Origin: Acanthamoeba castellanii str. Neff
Taxonomy: Eukaryota > Discosea > Longamoebia > Acanthamoebidae
NCBI RefSeq assembly: GCF_000313135.1
Contig: NW_004457410.1
Span: forward strand, 43,667-106,888
DNA length: 63,222 nucleotides
Direction of reading: 5' to 3'
The notes under the pieces are model-generated. The model worked only from the letters and a program-made list of their open reading frames with translations. It had not been told where the DNA came from and made no database searches. A program made the position numbers and the translations under genes. The first letter of the stretch is position 1, and each line of letters begins with the position of its first letter. Shown here piece after piece: positions 21,193 through 31,806 of the stretch.

Positions 21193-22319
21193 TCAGACCG
21201 CCAAAGAAAGTGATCCACGCACAGCACACATAAAGAAAACGACTGCAGATAGGAAGGAAAAAGGAGACTGAGGCCGATTGAGGGGTGAAGAAGGCGGTTG
21301 GTAGATGGTACCTTTGCTTCGGCTCTCCCAACGCAACTTCACATAATCGGGTACGGGCACGCCTGAGGCCTTTTCGATGGCCTCCGTAACGCTTCGCACG
21401 AATGTCAGAAATCGTGCCAGTTCTGTGTACGCGACACACATGTGAGCTCACACGGACGAACACACACGACACGCTTGCACGCACGAACGCACGCACGCAT
21501 GCACGCACGCAACCCCGTTGGCGATGCCACCTATTGAACATTGAACACACGATGACATCGATGTACCAGTCCAGTTGGGGTTGACGCTGGAAACAAGCAC
21601 GATGGGTCCAGTAGGGACCTGGTGCTTGAACGTGCCGAAGTCCTTGTGCTCCACCTCCACCGAGATGCCTGCGCGCAGAAGATGTAAACATCGCACGCGC
21701 CCTGCCGCACACGCACACACCGCACCACCATTGGATGCCACGCGGATCGGCTGCGTACCCAAGTGGTAGCAGTCGTCGGAGAGGTTTTGGGCGTAGTCCG
21801 TGCGGGGCAGGGTCCACACGGCCACCCGCTTGACCTCCTTCCATAACCGTTTGGCCGCCGCTTTGCTCAGCTTGCTCTGACGATGATACCGCACACGCAC
21901 ACACGCACACGCACACACGCACATCGCACACAACAAAAAGAGTGTCGGCTGCGGCTGTCCTGCAACTACACGTGTAGGGGAGGGGCTGCACGCGAGCGAA
22001 CCTCGTAGGTTTGTGTTGGGGCATCGTCGAGTGGATCTATCACGCAGTGCCAGGCAGTTGCGTGAGTGCACTGCGTTGGGCGCGAAGGCGGCAGCAACGG
22101 CGTGGAGGGGCATACCTTGTCGCACGACGGAGAGGGTGACGGTGTCATCGGACTCGTGTCGCACTTGAGCGCCCCACACTACTGAATTCCCGTGTCCGCC
22201 TGTTCAAAAGTGCGAATTGTGAGAATTAAATCAGGTACAAGAATGATTGTTTGATTTCGCGCACGAAAGGACGTGTACAAGGTACCACTCTCTACACGCA
22301 GCGACAGACGCACTGCCAT
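21193..22319 (-). CDS. Unknown protein, multi-exon
   Basis: I do not recognise this protein. A coherent splice model starts at ATG 22319 (MAVRLSLRVESG). It joins in phase to GGHGNSVVWGAQVRHESDD, then an exon with THATAWHCVIDPLDD, then SKAAAKRLWKEVKRVAVWTL, EVEHKDFGTFKHQVPTG, and finally ELARFLTFVRSVTEAIEK, ending at TGA 21193. The join between the second and third exons is ambiguous (two donors fit), and the last exon may read through or splice once more. Mixed beta strands and a C-terminal helix suggest a compact cytosolic domain. It is divergent from a RasGEF gene with only 116 bases between start codons. Confidence 0.6.
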
Positions 22320-22435
22320 TTTTTTTTATATTTTGTTCAATTTAGACAGATTAAATTGTAAAGTGATTTTCGAGGTTATTTCTTTTGGCATTTTCTTTGT
22401 CTGCTCTGCAGTCTTCGCTTTTATTCAACCACCCA

Positions 22436-24883
22436 ATGACTACAGAGACCACGCCGTCGGTGGACATCCTCTATGTGGTACTTTCTACACTGCATGATCA
22501 ATGCACCGGCGCCCTGCGCTGTTTATTTACGTGGCTCCAATTGGTTAACCGCAGGTGTCGCTGTTCGGGGACAGTGGCAGGGGACCAAAGCCCATCCGGG
22601 CCGCCACCCTGGAGAAGCTGGTCGCCGTGCTGACCGACCCCGAGACTCCAGAAGGTGCTCCTTTCTTCTTCTCAATTTATAAATTCATTTATTTCAAATA
22701 AATTATAGTTATTTAATTTCTATTTCTCGGCAGAATACCCAACGCAGTTCTTCATGCTGGTCAATTGTCACCGATTGTACACGCCATCCAAGCACTTCCT
22801 GGATCTCGTCATACAGCAGTTCAACCCGGAGGACGTCTACGCCGAGGGCCAGTGGAACGCCAGAGCCCAGTACCGAACTTGCAACTCATGGCACATGTTT
22901 GTGGTGGTTGCGTGCGAGCGCGAGCGCGATCTGACGAGCCACGCACCCACCCCATTCGCAGCGTGCGCGTCAACAAGCCGCTGAGAATGCTGCGGTTGAC
23001 GCTGCCCCTGCTCCTCGATCGCAACCCACTCAGCAAAGCCGTGGACAAGATTGTGCGGGATCCCTTATTGTGTGGTTGTCGCTGGCCTGAGTGGCTGACA
23101 CGTGATTCACCCCCCCCCCCAATCAGGAGCACTTTGCCAACGGCATTCTCGAGAATGTGGACGCGGGGCCGTTGCGCAACGCAGCGCAAACGCTTAAGAT
23201 GTTCATCGCCTCGGTATGTGTGCCGCACACGCGCGCCACCGCACACGCACACACATGTTGACACGACACGCGCCAGGCAAGGAACGCCCCGCTCCGTGAC
23301 GCGCAGTCGCATACCACCCTCGAGACGATGCGGCTGGAGCTCGACGCCTCGCCCTCCCAGCAGCCACCCCAAGACCCATTCTATCCCGACGACATCGAAC
23401 TGGCACTCGTTCCCCCCCCCACACGACACGCACCCGCGCCGCACACACGCCACGAACGACACGCACGACACGCACGACACGACACGACACATTGGCTCAC
23501 ATGCGTGTGGACAGGGGAGCATGGAGGAGGTACTGGCGGAAGACATGGCCAGGGAGCTTACGCTCCTGCAGGGCGAGGCCTACGGGCGCCTGCAGCCCTG
23601 GGAGCTGGTGTGGTGGTTCAAGGCGCGGCTCCGGTTCCACGACGTGGTGCTCCGGCGCGACGGCGACCCCGAGGCCCGGGCGCGCATGGAGCGGAAGATG
23701 CCCCGCGTGGTGCAGCTGATCGACCAGCTCGCCGGGATCGTGCACTGGGTGCGCAGGGAGGTCGACGACGCAGGTCGCGCGGGTCCGCTCAATCGAGACT
23801 CGGCCCTGCGCTATTTCTTCCTCGTGAGTCAGGTACCACTTTTCCCTGTGTGTGTCGTGTGTGTCGTGCTTATCGTATTGTCGGGCGTATGACGTGCGTG
23901 TGCCGCATGTGTTGTTGTGTGTCGTTGTGCGTCGTAGCATCTGAGGGAGATCAGGAATCTAAATACTCTGGCAGCGGTCATGGTGGCTCTTCACCCTCTC
24001 TTTGGTGAACTACGCGAGGTACGACACGATACACGACACGACACGACACACACGACACACACGACACACTAAAATTCAGAGGAACACAGATCTTGAACGA
24101 GGAGGAGACGGAGCAATTGAAGGAGATGATGCTCCTGTACCAATCGGGGTCGTCGCTCCACGGCGAGGCCGACGTGCTGAGCACGCACCTGCAGCTGAGC
24201 CTGAGCACCAAGCACTACCGCGATGTCGACGACCAGTCGGGCAGCCGTGTGGTCCCGTTCGCGGCGCTCACCCTGGCCAATCTCCAGCTCCTCGGGCGGG
24301 TCAACCTCTACATCGACGAGACCGAGGGTCCCAACCTGATCAGCCTTCGCCTCATGGAAAATATCGACCTGGTGCGTTGACACGTCACCACACACGACAC
24401 ACACGACACACACGACACACACGACGCACGAAGAACACTCGACACACAGCACACATAGAGGTTACATAACACACAATCGCACACGACACAACAGGTGATA
24501 CGGGAGTTGTTGCAGACGCGAATCAGTTTCTCTTTCCAATCGGCCAAGCCCGTGCGGCGGTTCCTCGACAAACGGCTCCAGATGGTACGGCATCATCCCC
24601 CGATCTGGGACCTATTTGACCATTGTCACTCTGCCAGCCAGTAGCGTGACCACAACTACCGCACACGCGCGCCTGCACGCACCGCGACCGCACTCGCACC
24701 ACCGCACACGCATGCGCACAGGGGCGCAACGTGGTGCGGACGCAGAGGCTCAAGCACCTGTGTCGCTACGTGGTGTGGGAGAAGGGGATCAACTACCGCA
24801 ACCGCGTCCCGCACGACCTGATCGACTACCTGGGCCAACACGTGGGCGTCAGCGACATCCTCACCGTCGTCAGCAGCCTCTGA
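22436..24883 (+). CDS. RasGEF protein 1 (RasGEF_N plus RasGEF domains)
   Basis: Guanine-nucleotide exchange factor for a Ras-family GTPase. ATG 22436 (MTTETTPSVD) opens the first exon. The RasGEF_N part shows VSLFGDSGRGPKP, AATLEKLVAVLTDPET, YPTQFFMLVNCHRLY and PSKHFLDLVIQQF. The catalytic domain has VLAEDMARELTLLQGEAYGR and LQPWELVWW, the entry signature of CDC25-type domains. It continues with ALRYFFLVSQHLREIRNLNT and AAVMVALHPLFGEL. LTLANLQLLGRVNLYIDE follows, and the gene ends GQHVGVSDILTVVSSL at TGA 24881. It has many introns, several filled with CACACGACAC repeats. A second RasGEF gene follows in the same direction at 25789. Confidence 0.85.
24387..24425. repeat. CACACGA tandem repeat in an intron of RasGEF 1
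   Basis: Near-perfect ACACACGAC units inside an intron, the same family as the one at 5601-5648. Confidence 0.8.
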
Positions 24884-24985
24884 CCCACCCACCTTCAGGT
24901 CTCCGCTTGCGTCATTTATTTTTATTTGTTATGATTAATTTTAATTTATTCTTACTTTTTGGCCCAATCCTGTTTTACATCCACC

Positions 24986-25318
24986 TCATCGTTGAGGGGA
25001 GCGCAAGGCGGTGTCGGCGTGGTAGCTGGAGGTCCACTTGATGAGCGCTTCGGCTTGTCTCTGTTTCTTCTCGAGCACGGCTTCAGCGCACTGGAAGGGA
25101 TCGGGTGTAGGAGGGTCGCGATCGGCCAGCCAGGCGGCCTGCCTCTTCCAAAGATCCCGCCTTCGCTCCGCCATCTGGGCAGTGTCGAACTTGATGAAGC
25201 TTACCTGCTGATCGGACGTCCTGGGGAGGACCTTGGCCTTGATCTTGATGATCAGCGCCCAAGTGCTAGTGCCCTGTGGGGAAGAGGACCTGTTGTGTGA
25301 GGGTGTCGTGGTGCTCAT
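24986..25318 (-). CDS. Small orphan E, W-x-x-Q motif protein (110 aa)
   Basis: Unrecognised single-exon gene lying in the gap between two RasGEF genes, on the opposite strand. ATG 25318 gives 110 residues; an internal Met (residue 50) would start right before the conserved segment ERRRDLWKRQAAWLADRD. This closely matches orphan A (VWRRQKAHLADFE). PFQCAEAVLEKKQRQAEAL follows and resembles IFEAQALLASVHQNRYQAEA in orphan F. The C-terminus KWTSSYHADTALRSPQR recalls orphan B's end. These shared blocks in order are the best evidence that the gene is real. Function unknown. Confidence 0.6.
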   Translation of the reverse strand: MSTTTPSHNRSSSPQGTSTWALIIKIKAKVLPRTSDQQVSFIKFDTAQMAERRRDLWKRQAAWLADRDPPTPDPFQCAEAVLEKKQRQAEALIKWTSSYHADTALRSPQR

Positions 25319-25788
25319 TGGCGTTGGAGTCTGATGTGTGGTGGTGCTGGGCTGAAGATGGGATTGTGGGGTGGGCTGGTGGGTCCATTTTGAAGCCACT
25401 TGAGGTGGTCACTGTGATGGTGGGATTACTAACCTCGCGCCGTTGACTTCAAGGGACCAGTGCACATAAAGGGAGTTAGGTGCATGTCCCTTTGGTACTG
25501 CTTGGTTTGACCCTTATCTTTTTGACCTTTTTAAGAAGCCGTTCAGCCAACTGGGACCTTGAAACGAGCCTGGGCGTGGGCCTCCTTCGTCACTCTGAGA
25601 ATCCGAGAATTGTCAAATCAATCGGTTGGTGATTAAAAATTGTTTTTTTTTCAAAATAACACAAATTCCAGAAACGGAACCGGGAAAGAAGAGGCCACCC
25701 CTCCGACAGAAGCGGAAGGTGTTTGGCTTGAAGGAACGTGGCTTCATGGATCATAGCAGCAGAGAGCGGCGAGCTGTACCCCGTCAAA
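25319..25788. other. Upstream regions of orphan E and RasGEF 2
   Basis: Divergent start codons, so promoters on both sides. An additional 5' exon of RasGEF 2 could lie around 25650-25760, since the reading frame is open upstream of ATG 25789, but no ATG is present in it. Confidence 0.4.
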
Positions 25789-28306
25789 ATGTCACTTTAC
25801 CCCCCTCGTCCTGCTATCACGACCACTGCGACCACTTCTACCCGGCTCGCCACCTCACCACTCCCTCCATCAACCTGTTTCAATGGTGAAAGAGGAGGTT
25901 CGCCTCCAGCCGAAGCCAAGCTGTGGGATGCCCCCTCCAGGGGCCAGGGCGGAGGCTTGGCGTCTGACAGCCTCGAACCGGTTCAGGGCGGCGGCCGCAA
26001 GCGTAGAACCACTACGCTGGTGGTCATGAAGAAGACGGCGCAGGTCGCCACCTTCGCAGACGTGGTGGTGAGGCCGCGTAGAGCCATTTCAGAGCCTTTC
26101 CTCGCCTCCTGGGACTACTCGGCCCAGCACACCTACCTCTCGGTCCAGCTTTCAGCCGAGGCCGAAGTAGAGGCCGCGGTTCGAGTAGAAGAAGACGGTG
26201 TAGTGACGGAGGAGGCAGAGGCGGTGGAAGAGGAGGAGACCAGCAGAACGACCCTCAGTGCGAGTGGCGTGTGGGCGATGACCGGTGAAGCTGTGGGGGA
26301 CGACCCGGTCGAGTTCTACTCGAAGCTGGCGGGGGACGAGGTGCGACTGGAGAATGTGGACGGCCGGCCAGTGGTGGTGTCGGGCACCTTCCAGGGCCTC
26401 TTTGCAGCACTCCTTACACACCTGGGTACGTTCTCTGACCACCATGTCACCATTGGACCCCGACTGATGGTATGTTGTGGGGTTGTGGGTGTTGTACAGG
26501 AGACGACCCATTCATAGAGAAGTTTTTGGCTACCCACCGCTACTACACAGACGCTGTCAGCTTGATGAAACGGTTTCAAACCTTGTACGTGCTGATGTAT
26601 GATGTGCGATTCACTTTACGCTTGTTTGGTTGGTCTCTCACGTTGTTTGTGTTTACTTCACCAGCTACCTAGGCATTCACCTGGAGGGCTGCGCCATGGA
26701 TGCTGATAGCTTCAGGACTTGCCGGGCCAAGCAGGCGGCGATTCGACAAAAGTGAGTAGTGCTTTCCACCCCATGTCTTTCGTCCTCGATCGATCTATGA
26801 CTAACTCTTCTTTCTACTTCTACATTGAACAGAATCATCAAGATCGTGAGGCTGTGGGTCAACATGTTTTACTCCGACTTCCTGGACAACACCCTGCTAC
26901 AGGAACAACTCGACGCCTTCGAGAACCAGGTCCAGGCAGTGGCCGGCAAGTCCCCCAGCTGGCGCATGCTTTGTATAGAAAGAGTACACACCCTCCGACA
27001 GCCCGCAGGCAATTTCCCTCCCGTTGCTAACCTTTGTCCTTAGGCCAAAGCGCAGCACCGGGTCGACGAACGGGTCGGACGGCCTCCCACCTACTGGGAC
27101 GCACCACAGTCCCTCGTGCCACTCCACAAATCCCCCTCTCTGCTCGACATCTCACCGATCGAGGTATCGTGTTCGCTTTGCCCGGTTGTGTGTTCTTCGT
27201 GAGTGTAGCCTTGATGTAACTCTTCTGTGTGCTGGGGGGAAAATGTGGTTCAGATGGCGCGACAGCTAACCCGCCTGGAGTGGACCTACTTCACCGCCAT
27301 TCCCAACGAGGAGTTTTTCAGAAGTGCGTGGAGCTCGGCCAACAGGAACAAAGCGCCATTCATTCGCAACTACATCGACCGATTCAATCAGGTGCGAGTT
27401 CCATTGTGTGATCATGTACATGGCGACCATTGTGAAGAATTAAGAAGTGCGATGGCTGACATGAAGTTTGTTGCGCAGACATGCTACTGGGTGGCCACGG
27501 AGATCGTGCTGACGCCGAATCAGAAGCAACGGTCGGTGGTGATCGAGCGGTTCATCGACCTGGCCGCCCAGTGCCTCAAGCTGGCCAATTTCAACGCCGT
27601 TATGGCCATCCACCTAGCCCTCAACCTTTCCTCTGTCTCGCGGCTCAAAGCCTCCTGGAAGGGCGTCAGCGCCAAACACCTTCAGCGACTGAATGAGATC
27701 TGTGCGTCGTCACCTCTTCTTCATCATCTTCTCTTTCTTCATCTTCAAAGCACTGATGTGAGTCTGTCTTCTTCTTTGACACCAACAGCTGCAATCACAG
27801 ACCCAAGCCACAACTATGCCAATTACCGAAAGCTGGTGGCGGCGACCAAGCCGCCCATGATCCCCTTCCAGGCGCTCAACCTCAAGGAGCTCACCTTCAT
27901 CGAGGAGAACGTGGACCGGCTCGAGAACGACTGGATCAATTTTGAGAAGATGGCGCTGCTGGCCAAGGTCACGGTCACCATCGCCCACCTGCAGAAGGTG
28001 GCCTACAAATTCAACGAGGTGGAGGTGGTCATGCGATACCTCAAGCAACCGCCCATCGTGCTGGGCGAGAAGGAGCTCATCCAGCGCTCCCGTCTGTGCG
28101 AGCCCTCGCAGGACTATGGCGGCTCGACCATCCAGCAGCACAAGCCCGCGACCGACATCGGCACCAGCAGCAACAACAACAGCACCCTGAAGAAGAGGTC
28201 GTCCAACCGGCTGACCAGGAGCTTGCAGGCCGTGCGGCTCTCCTTGAAGAACCTCAAGGACGACACCTTCGCCCTGCCCACGGGAGGAGGAGGTTCTCAT
28301 GCATGA
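25789..28306 (+). CDS. RasGEF protein 2 (RasGEF_N plus RasGEF domains)
   Basis: Second Ras-family exchange factor in the same direction. ATG 25789 is the first in frame. A low-complexity N-terminus with Glu/Val-rich stretches precedes the RasGEF_N domain (GTFQGLFAALLTHLG, FIEKFLATHRYYTDAVSLM, KIIKIVRLWVNMFYSDFL). The catalytic domain reads SPIEMARQLTRLEWTYFTAI, NKAPFIRNYIDRFNQ, TCYWVATEIVL, RSVVIERFIDLAAQCLKLAN, FNAVMAIHLALN and VSRLKASWKGV. It ends near HLQKVAYKFNEVEVVMRYL. A basic Ser-rich tail closes at TGA 28306. The catalytic sequence is closer to the CDC25 consensus than that of RasGEF 1, so the pair is not a recent duplication. Its stop is 65 bases from that of a convergent gene. Confidence 0.9.
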
Positions 28307-28371
28307 GCTTACTGAACTACAACCAACAAAAAGGGCCGCATGTAGCGGATGGCATGAAAGCTCTGCGCTGG

Positions 28372-28951
28372 TCAAGCTCTACATTGTCGCTGTCCGCTGG
28401 CTTGCAAGCGGTCGCGGTGGGTAACGGCATGACGCAGCTGTCGGTCCTCTAGCAGGCTCCCTCGAAGCTCCTTGAGCTCCTCCACCTTCTGCCGCCTCTC
28501 CTCCGGCGTTCGAACCACTGACGGTCCTTTCAGCAGCGGCCTGCAGGGGTGGCAATATACATGTCCGTTGTATCAGAAAATATGTATATAGTGGTATATA
28601 TTCTTGTACTATGATAATAGTGGCAGTTGGGTGAGGCAGGGCTTACCTTTTCACAGGTGGAGGCAGAGGGGCACGTTCGAGGGGCAACCGAGTAGCCAGC
28701 CGCAGAAGGGCCTTGGACACCACGTCGGTGGTGAGCTTCCTCTTGGCCGGGCTGCCGTTGGCGCGGGCAGCTGCACAAGAACCTCCTGGTGCGACGTCGC
28801 CCTGACGCGTCGCTTCGTCCCACAAGAGAGTGGCGTCATCTTCTTCATGTTCTTCGCTTGGTTGGTCAGCAGTCGCAGCGGTCCGGACGGGGAGAAGGAG
28901 CGAAACAAGGAAGAGCACCGCAACCCCGAGAAGAGCAGGGCCGGGGCGCAT
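28372..28951 (-). CDS. Small secreted or membrane-anchored protein, unknown
   Basis: Two exons: ATG 28951 to about 28650, then about 28540 to TGA 28372. The N-terminus MRPGPALLGVAVLFLVSLLL is a strong signal peptide or anchor. The mature part is rich in Glu, Lys and Arg with a helical C-terminus (ERRQKVEELKELRGSLLEDR). The intron splits an Arg codon cleanly (AG, then G). No known domain. It faces the Nudix gene head to head with 75 bases between start codons and converges with RasGEF 2. Confidence 0.65.
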
Positions 28952-29026
28952 GGTGGGCGAACGAGGACTGAAGAGGGCGAGAGGGGAGTGTTGTGGTCTT
29001 CTTCAACCAAAGGACAAAGAAAAGAA

Positions 29027-30368
29027 ATGAACAAGGAAAAGTTTAAAAGGAAATGGCCATTTCAATTAATAAAACAAATGGAAGACAATAGGCAACAGGA
29101 CACCAAGACTCCCAAGGTCCACTCGTGGAAGGAGGTACCACCCTACCGACTTCCATCTGGCCAATGAATTGATGATCAAAATTAATCACCTTCAGAGGGG
29201 ATAAATCATCAATCAATTTTCATTCTTTGCTTCGTCGCCAGGTGCACCGCGAGAAGTGGCTAGGGCTCAGCCAGATCAATTGGGAGGACAACAAGGGCCG
29301 GCACCGCGTGTGGGAGGCTGTCACGCGCACCACCAAGCAGACCGGTGTGGTCGATGGTACGCAAATACAAAGTCTTAAACCATTATGCACTGCGAGTCGC
29401 TCACTGCAAAGCGCGTGGAACGTGCATGTTCCACCGAACACACACCGACACACACACGACACACAGCCGTGGACATCATCGCGATTGTGCGGAAGGATGG
29501 CGAGGAGGATCGCATTGTCATCATCTCACAGTTCAGGCCACCCACAGAGAAGGTCTGCCTCGAGATCCCTTCAGGTACAGCAAGCTTCGCGCGCGTGCGG
29601 TGGTGCGGCGGTGCGGCGTTGCGGCGGTATGTGTGCGATGTCATGTGTGCATGTAGGCTGATATGCTGTTGAGCCAGGCCTCGTCGATGCGGGCGAAACG
29701 GCCGAACAGGCCGCGCTGCGTGAGCTCAAGGAGGAAACGGGATACAGAGGTGCCGCCCGTCCGAACAAGTCTCTATGTGAAGAATGTGTAGTGTTTGATC
29801 ATTGATTGGCGCGCAGGCACTGTCGTGGGAGTCAGCCCGGACACCTGCTACGAGCCCGGCCTCACCAGTGCCACGTGTGCAGTCGTCCAAGTCTTGGTAC
29901 CATGACCGCTCGTTTCACTCTGACCTGACACTTGATTTCGCCACACACTCACACTCACTCACACTCACTCACACACTCACACACTCACACACTCACACAC
30001 TCACACACTCACGCACCCGCGTAGATCGATGGCAATCTCGAGGAGAACATCCACCCTGTGCCTGGTGCGGCTCCCTACCTCGCCGGAGTGGGTAGAAACA
30101 CACGCTGACCGACTCATTCCGGCCGAGCACAGAGATGGAGGACGGCGAGTGCATTGCCACGAGGCTGGTGCCCCTCAGCCAACTGCTTGTCACCCTCAAC
30201 CGTACCTGCTCCGTGACCCCACACACACACACATACACGGTACTCTGACCGCTGTGTGTTTGGGATCTTTCAGGACTCATGAGGGAAGAGGGCATGACCG
30301 TTGACGCCAAGGTGTGGACGCTCGCCTGCGGCCTCAATTTCGCCCAGTCCTTCCCGCCCCGCCCATGA
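29027..30368 (+). CDS. Nudix hydrolase, ADP-sugar pyrophosphatase (NUDT5-like)
   Basis: Hydrolyses ADP-ribose or related nucleoside diphosphate sugars to AMP and sugar phosphate, cytosolic. ATG 29027 (MNKEKFKRKW) with a second candidate Met at residue 18 (MEDNRQQ). Later exons give GRHRVWEAVTRTTKQ, AVDIIAIVRKDG, VIISQFRPPTEKVCLEIPSG, and a perfect Nudix box running from GLVDAGE through seven residues to RELKEETG. VVGVSPDTCYEPGL, IDGNLEENIHPVPG, DGECIATRLVPLSQLL and EGMTVDAKVWTLACGLNFA follow, ending FPPRP at TGA 30366. Block order matches NUDT5. At least five introns. Confidence 0.92.
29942..30012. repeat. CACACACTCA tandem repeat in an intron
   Basis: About 70 bases of CACACTCA-type units inside an intron of the Nudix gene. 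They differ from the common CACACGA arrays in lacking CpG. Confidence 0.85.
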
Positions 30369-30960
30369 TTGTGGCGTTCCTCTCTTGAGCCTGATTCGAG
30401 GGGAGCATAGCCCAGGCCACCAATGGCCAGAGCGGAACGGTTTGTGGCCTTTCTCCTCAAGGTCTGGATTTCCTAAGTGATCGTACGATAGCCGGCAAAT
30501 TAGCCTGTGCGCCTGGTATTTACCCACATTCACCCCGCAATTACCCAGCAGTCGGCTTTTGCTGGACATCAGGCTGTCCTTTTCGGATTCAACCCAGCTA
30601 GAGTTTCCTTGACCTAACTACGACAGTGTGCAGTAAAGGCAGTCTCTCTTTGGAAAGACTTGGTAACTGAGAAAACAGGAACCACCCGGAATCATATCGT
30701 GGCTTTCCGGAACATGTGTGGCCTAACAACCGGCGCTACATCTCTCTCCCCGCGGGCCGCACCCATGTTCCAGTTCGGACAGCTACAAAAGGGACCAGCA
30801 AGAAGTCAGACAGTCATTCGCACCAAACCTCCCTCCTGCTCACGACTCAGCCGCCCAGTACCACCCCCAACGCAACCCGCACCAAAGAGCGAAAGCGAAC
30901 CCAAAGAGAGAAAGCGACAGCCAAAGAAGAACGAAAGAGAAGCGTACAACGACACGAGTC
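30369..30960. promoter_or_regulatory. Intergenic before orphan F
   Basis: A 592-base stretch; no gene seen. It holds the orphan F promoter (TATA-like at 30783-30794) and the Nudix 3' flank. Confidence 0.45.
30783..30794 (+). promoter_or_regulatory. TATA-like element of orphan F
   Basis: CTACAAAAGGGA, identical over 12 bases to the element of orphan C, followed by CCAGCAAG and TCATTC in the expected start-site region, 167 bases before ATG 30961. Confidence 0.5.
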
Positions 30961-31443
30961 ATGGCGGGCCGAGCACAGCAGAAGAAGCACAAGCGGTCGG
31001 TGTTGGTCGACGGCGACGAGATGGCGGCCGGGCAGCAGCAGAAGGAGGTGTGGCTCCTCCAGAGCCAGCTGGCCGAGGGGCTCCTGGCCGGGCTCGCCGA
31101 GGAGGACATCTTCGAGGCCCAGGCCCTGCTCGCCTCGGTGCACCAGAACCGATACCAGGCCGAGGCCGAGCAGCTATCAACGCTCGCGGAGCGTCATCTT
31201 CATCAAAAGAGCAAGCACAGGTCGGGCGTGAGCTCGCTCGGCGGAGGCGGAGGCGGCGGGAAGAGGAGCAAGGACGAGATCAAGAAGGAGGCGCGAGCGG
31301 AAGAGGCGCTGGAGAAGATGAAGCGGCAAGCTGCACGGAAGAGCGGAGTGGAGAAGGAGGAGCAGGAGAAGCGAACGCGACAACTTGAAGCCCTCCGGAA
31401 GTGGAAACTCAAGTCCGGGACTGTAGTTCTCCGGGATGTGTAA
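30961..31443 (+). CDS. Small orphan F, W-x-x-Q motif protein (160 aa)
   Basis: Unrecognised single-exon gene, ATG 30961 to TAA 31441, whose stop overlaps an AATAAA polyadenylation-like signal. A basic N-terminus is followed by KEVWLLQSQLAEGLLAGLAE (Trp31, Gln34). Then comes IFEAQALLASVHQNRYQAEA, similar in spacing and residues to orphan E. A Gly-run linker and a long charged helix follow (EEALEKMKRQAARKSGVEKE). The C-terminal segment RKWKLKSGTVVLRDV has the late Trp seen in other members. It lies just upstream of the FIP200-like gene in the same direction. Function unknown. Confidence 0.6.
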   Translation: MAGRAQQKKHKRSVLVDGDEMAAGQQQKEVWLLQSQLAEGLLAGLAEEDIFEAQALLASVHQNRYQAEAEQLSTLAERHLHQKSKHRSGVSSLGGGGGGGKRSKDEIKKEARAEEALEKMKRQAARKSGVEKEEQEKRTRQLEALRKWKLKSGTVVLRDV

Positions 31444-31806
31444 TAAAACAACCAAGAAATATATAAAGCTTTTTTTGCGTCCAAGATATTAGATAATATT
31501 TTCTTTCTTCTCACACCATATGGGAGGATTGAAGACGACGGGGTTCGATCGGTCGTTGGCGTCTGTAATTTTGGTCGAAAAGAAGCAGAAAATGAAAATG
31601 GCCAAAACAAAGAAAAGGAGAGGATACAAAAGAAACCAAACAGGACGCGAACTGGCCACGCGTGCTTACCTGGAAATCGGTGAAGATTCAATTTGATACA
31701 AGCCAAGAACCGCAACGCGTTAAATTTCGCATCTTACACAACCCATCCGAAGAGGGAAAGGAGATCAAACTTTTCCCTCTTCTCATTTGCCTTTGTTCCC
31801 TCGCAT
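31444..31806. other. Intergenic between orphan F and the FIP200-like gene
   Basis: No gene supported; AT-rich start with polyadenylation-like sequence, then the upstream region of the scaffold gene. Confidence 0.45.
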
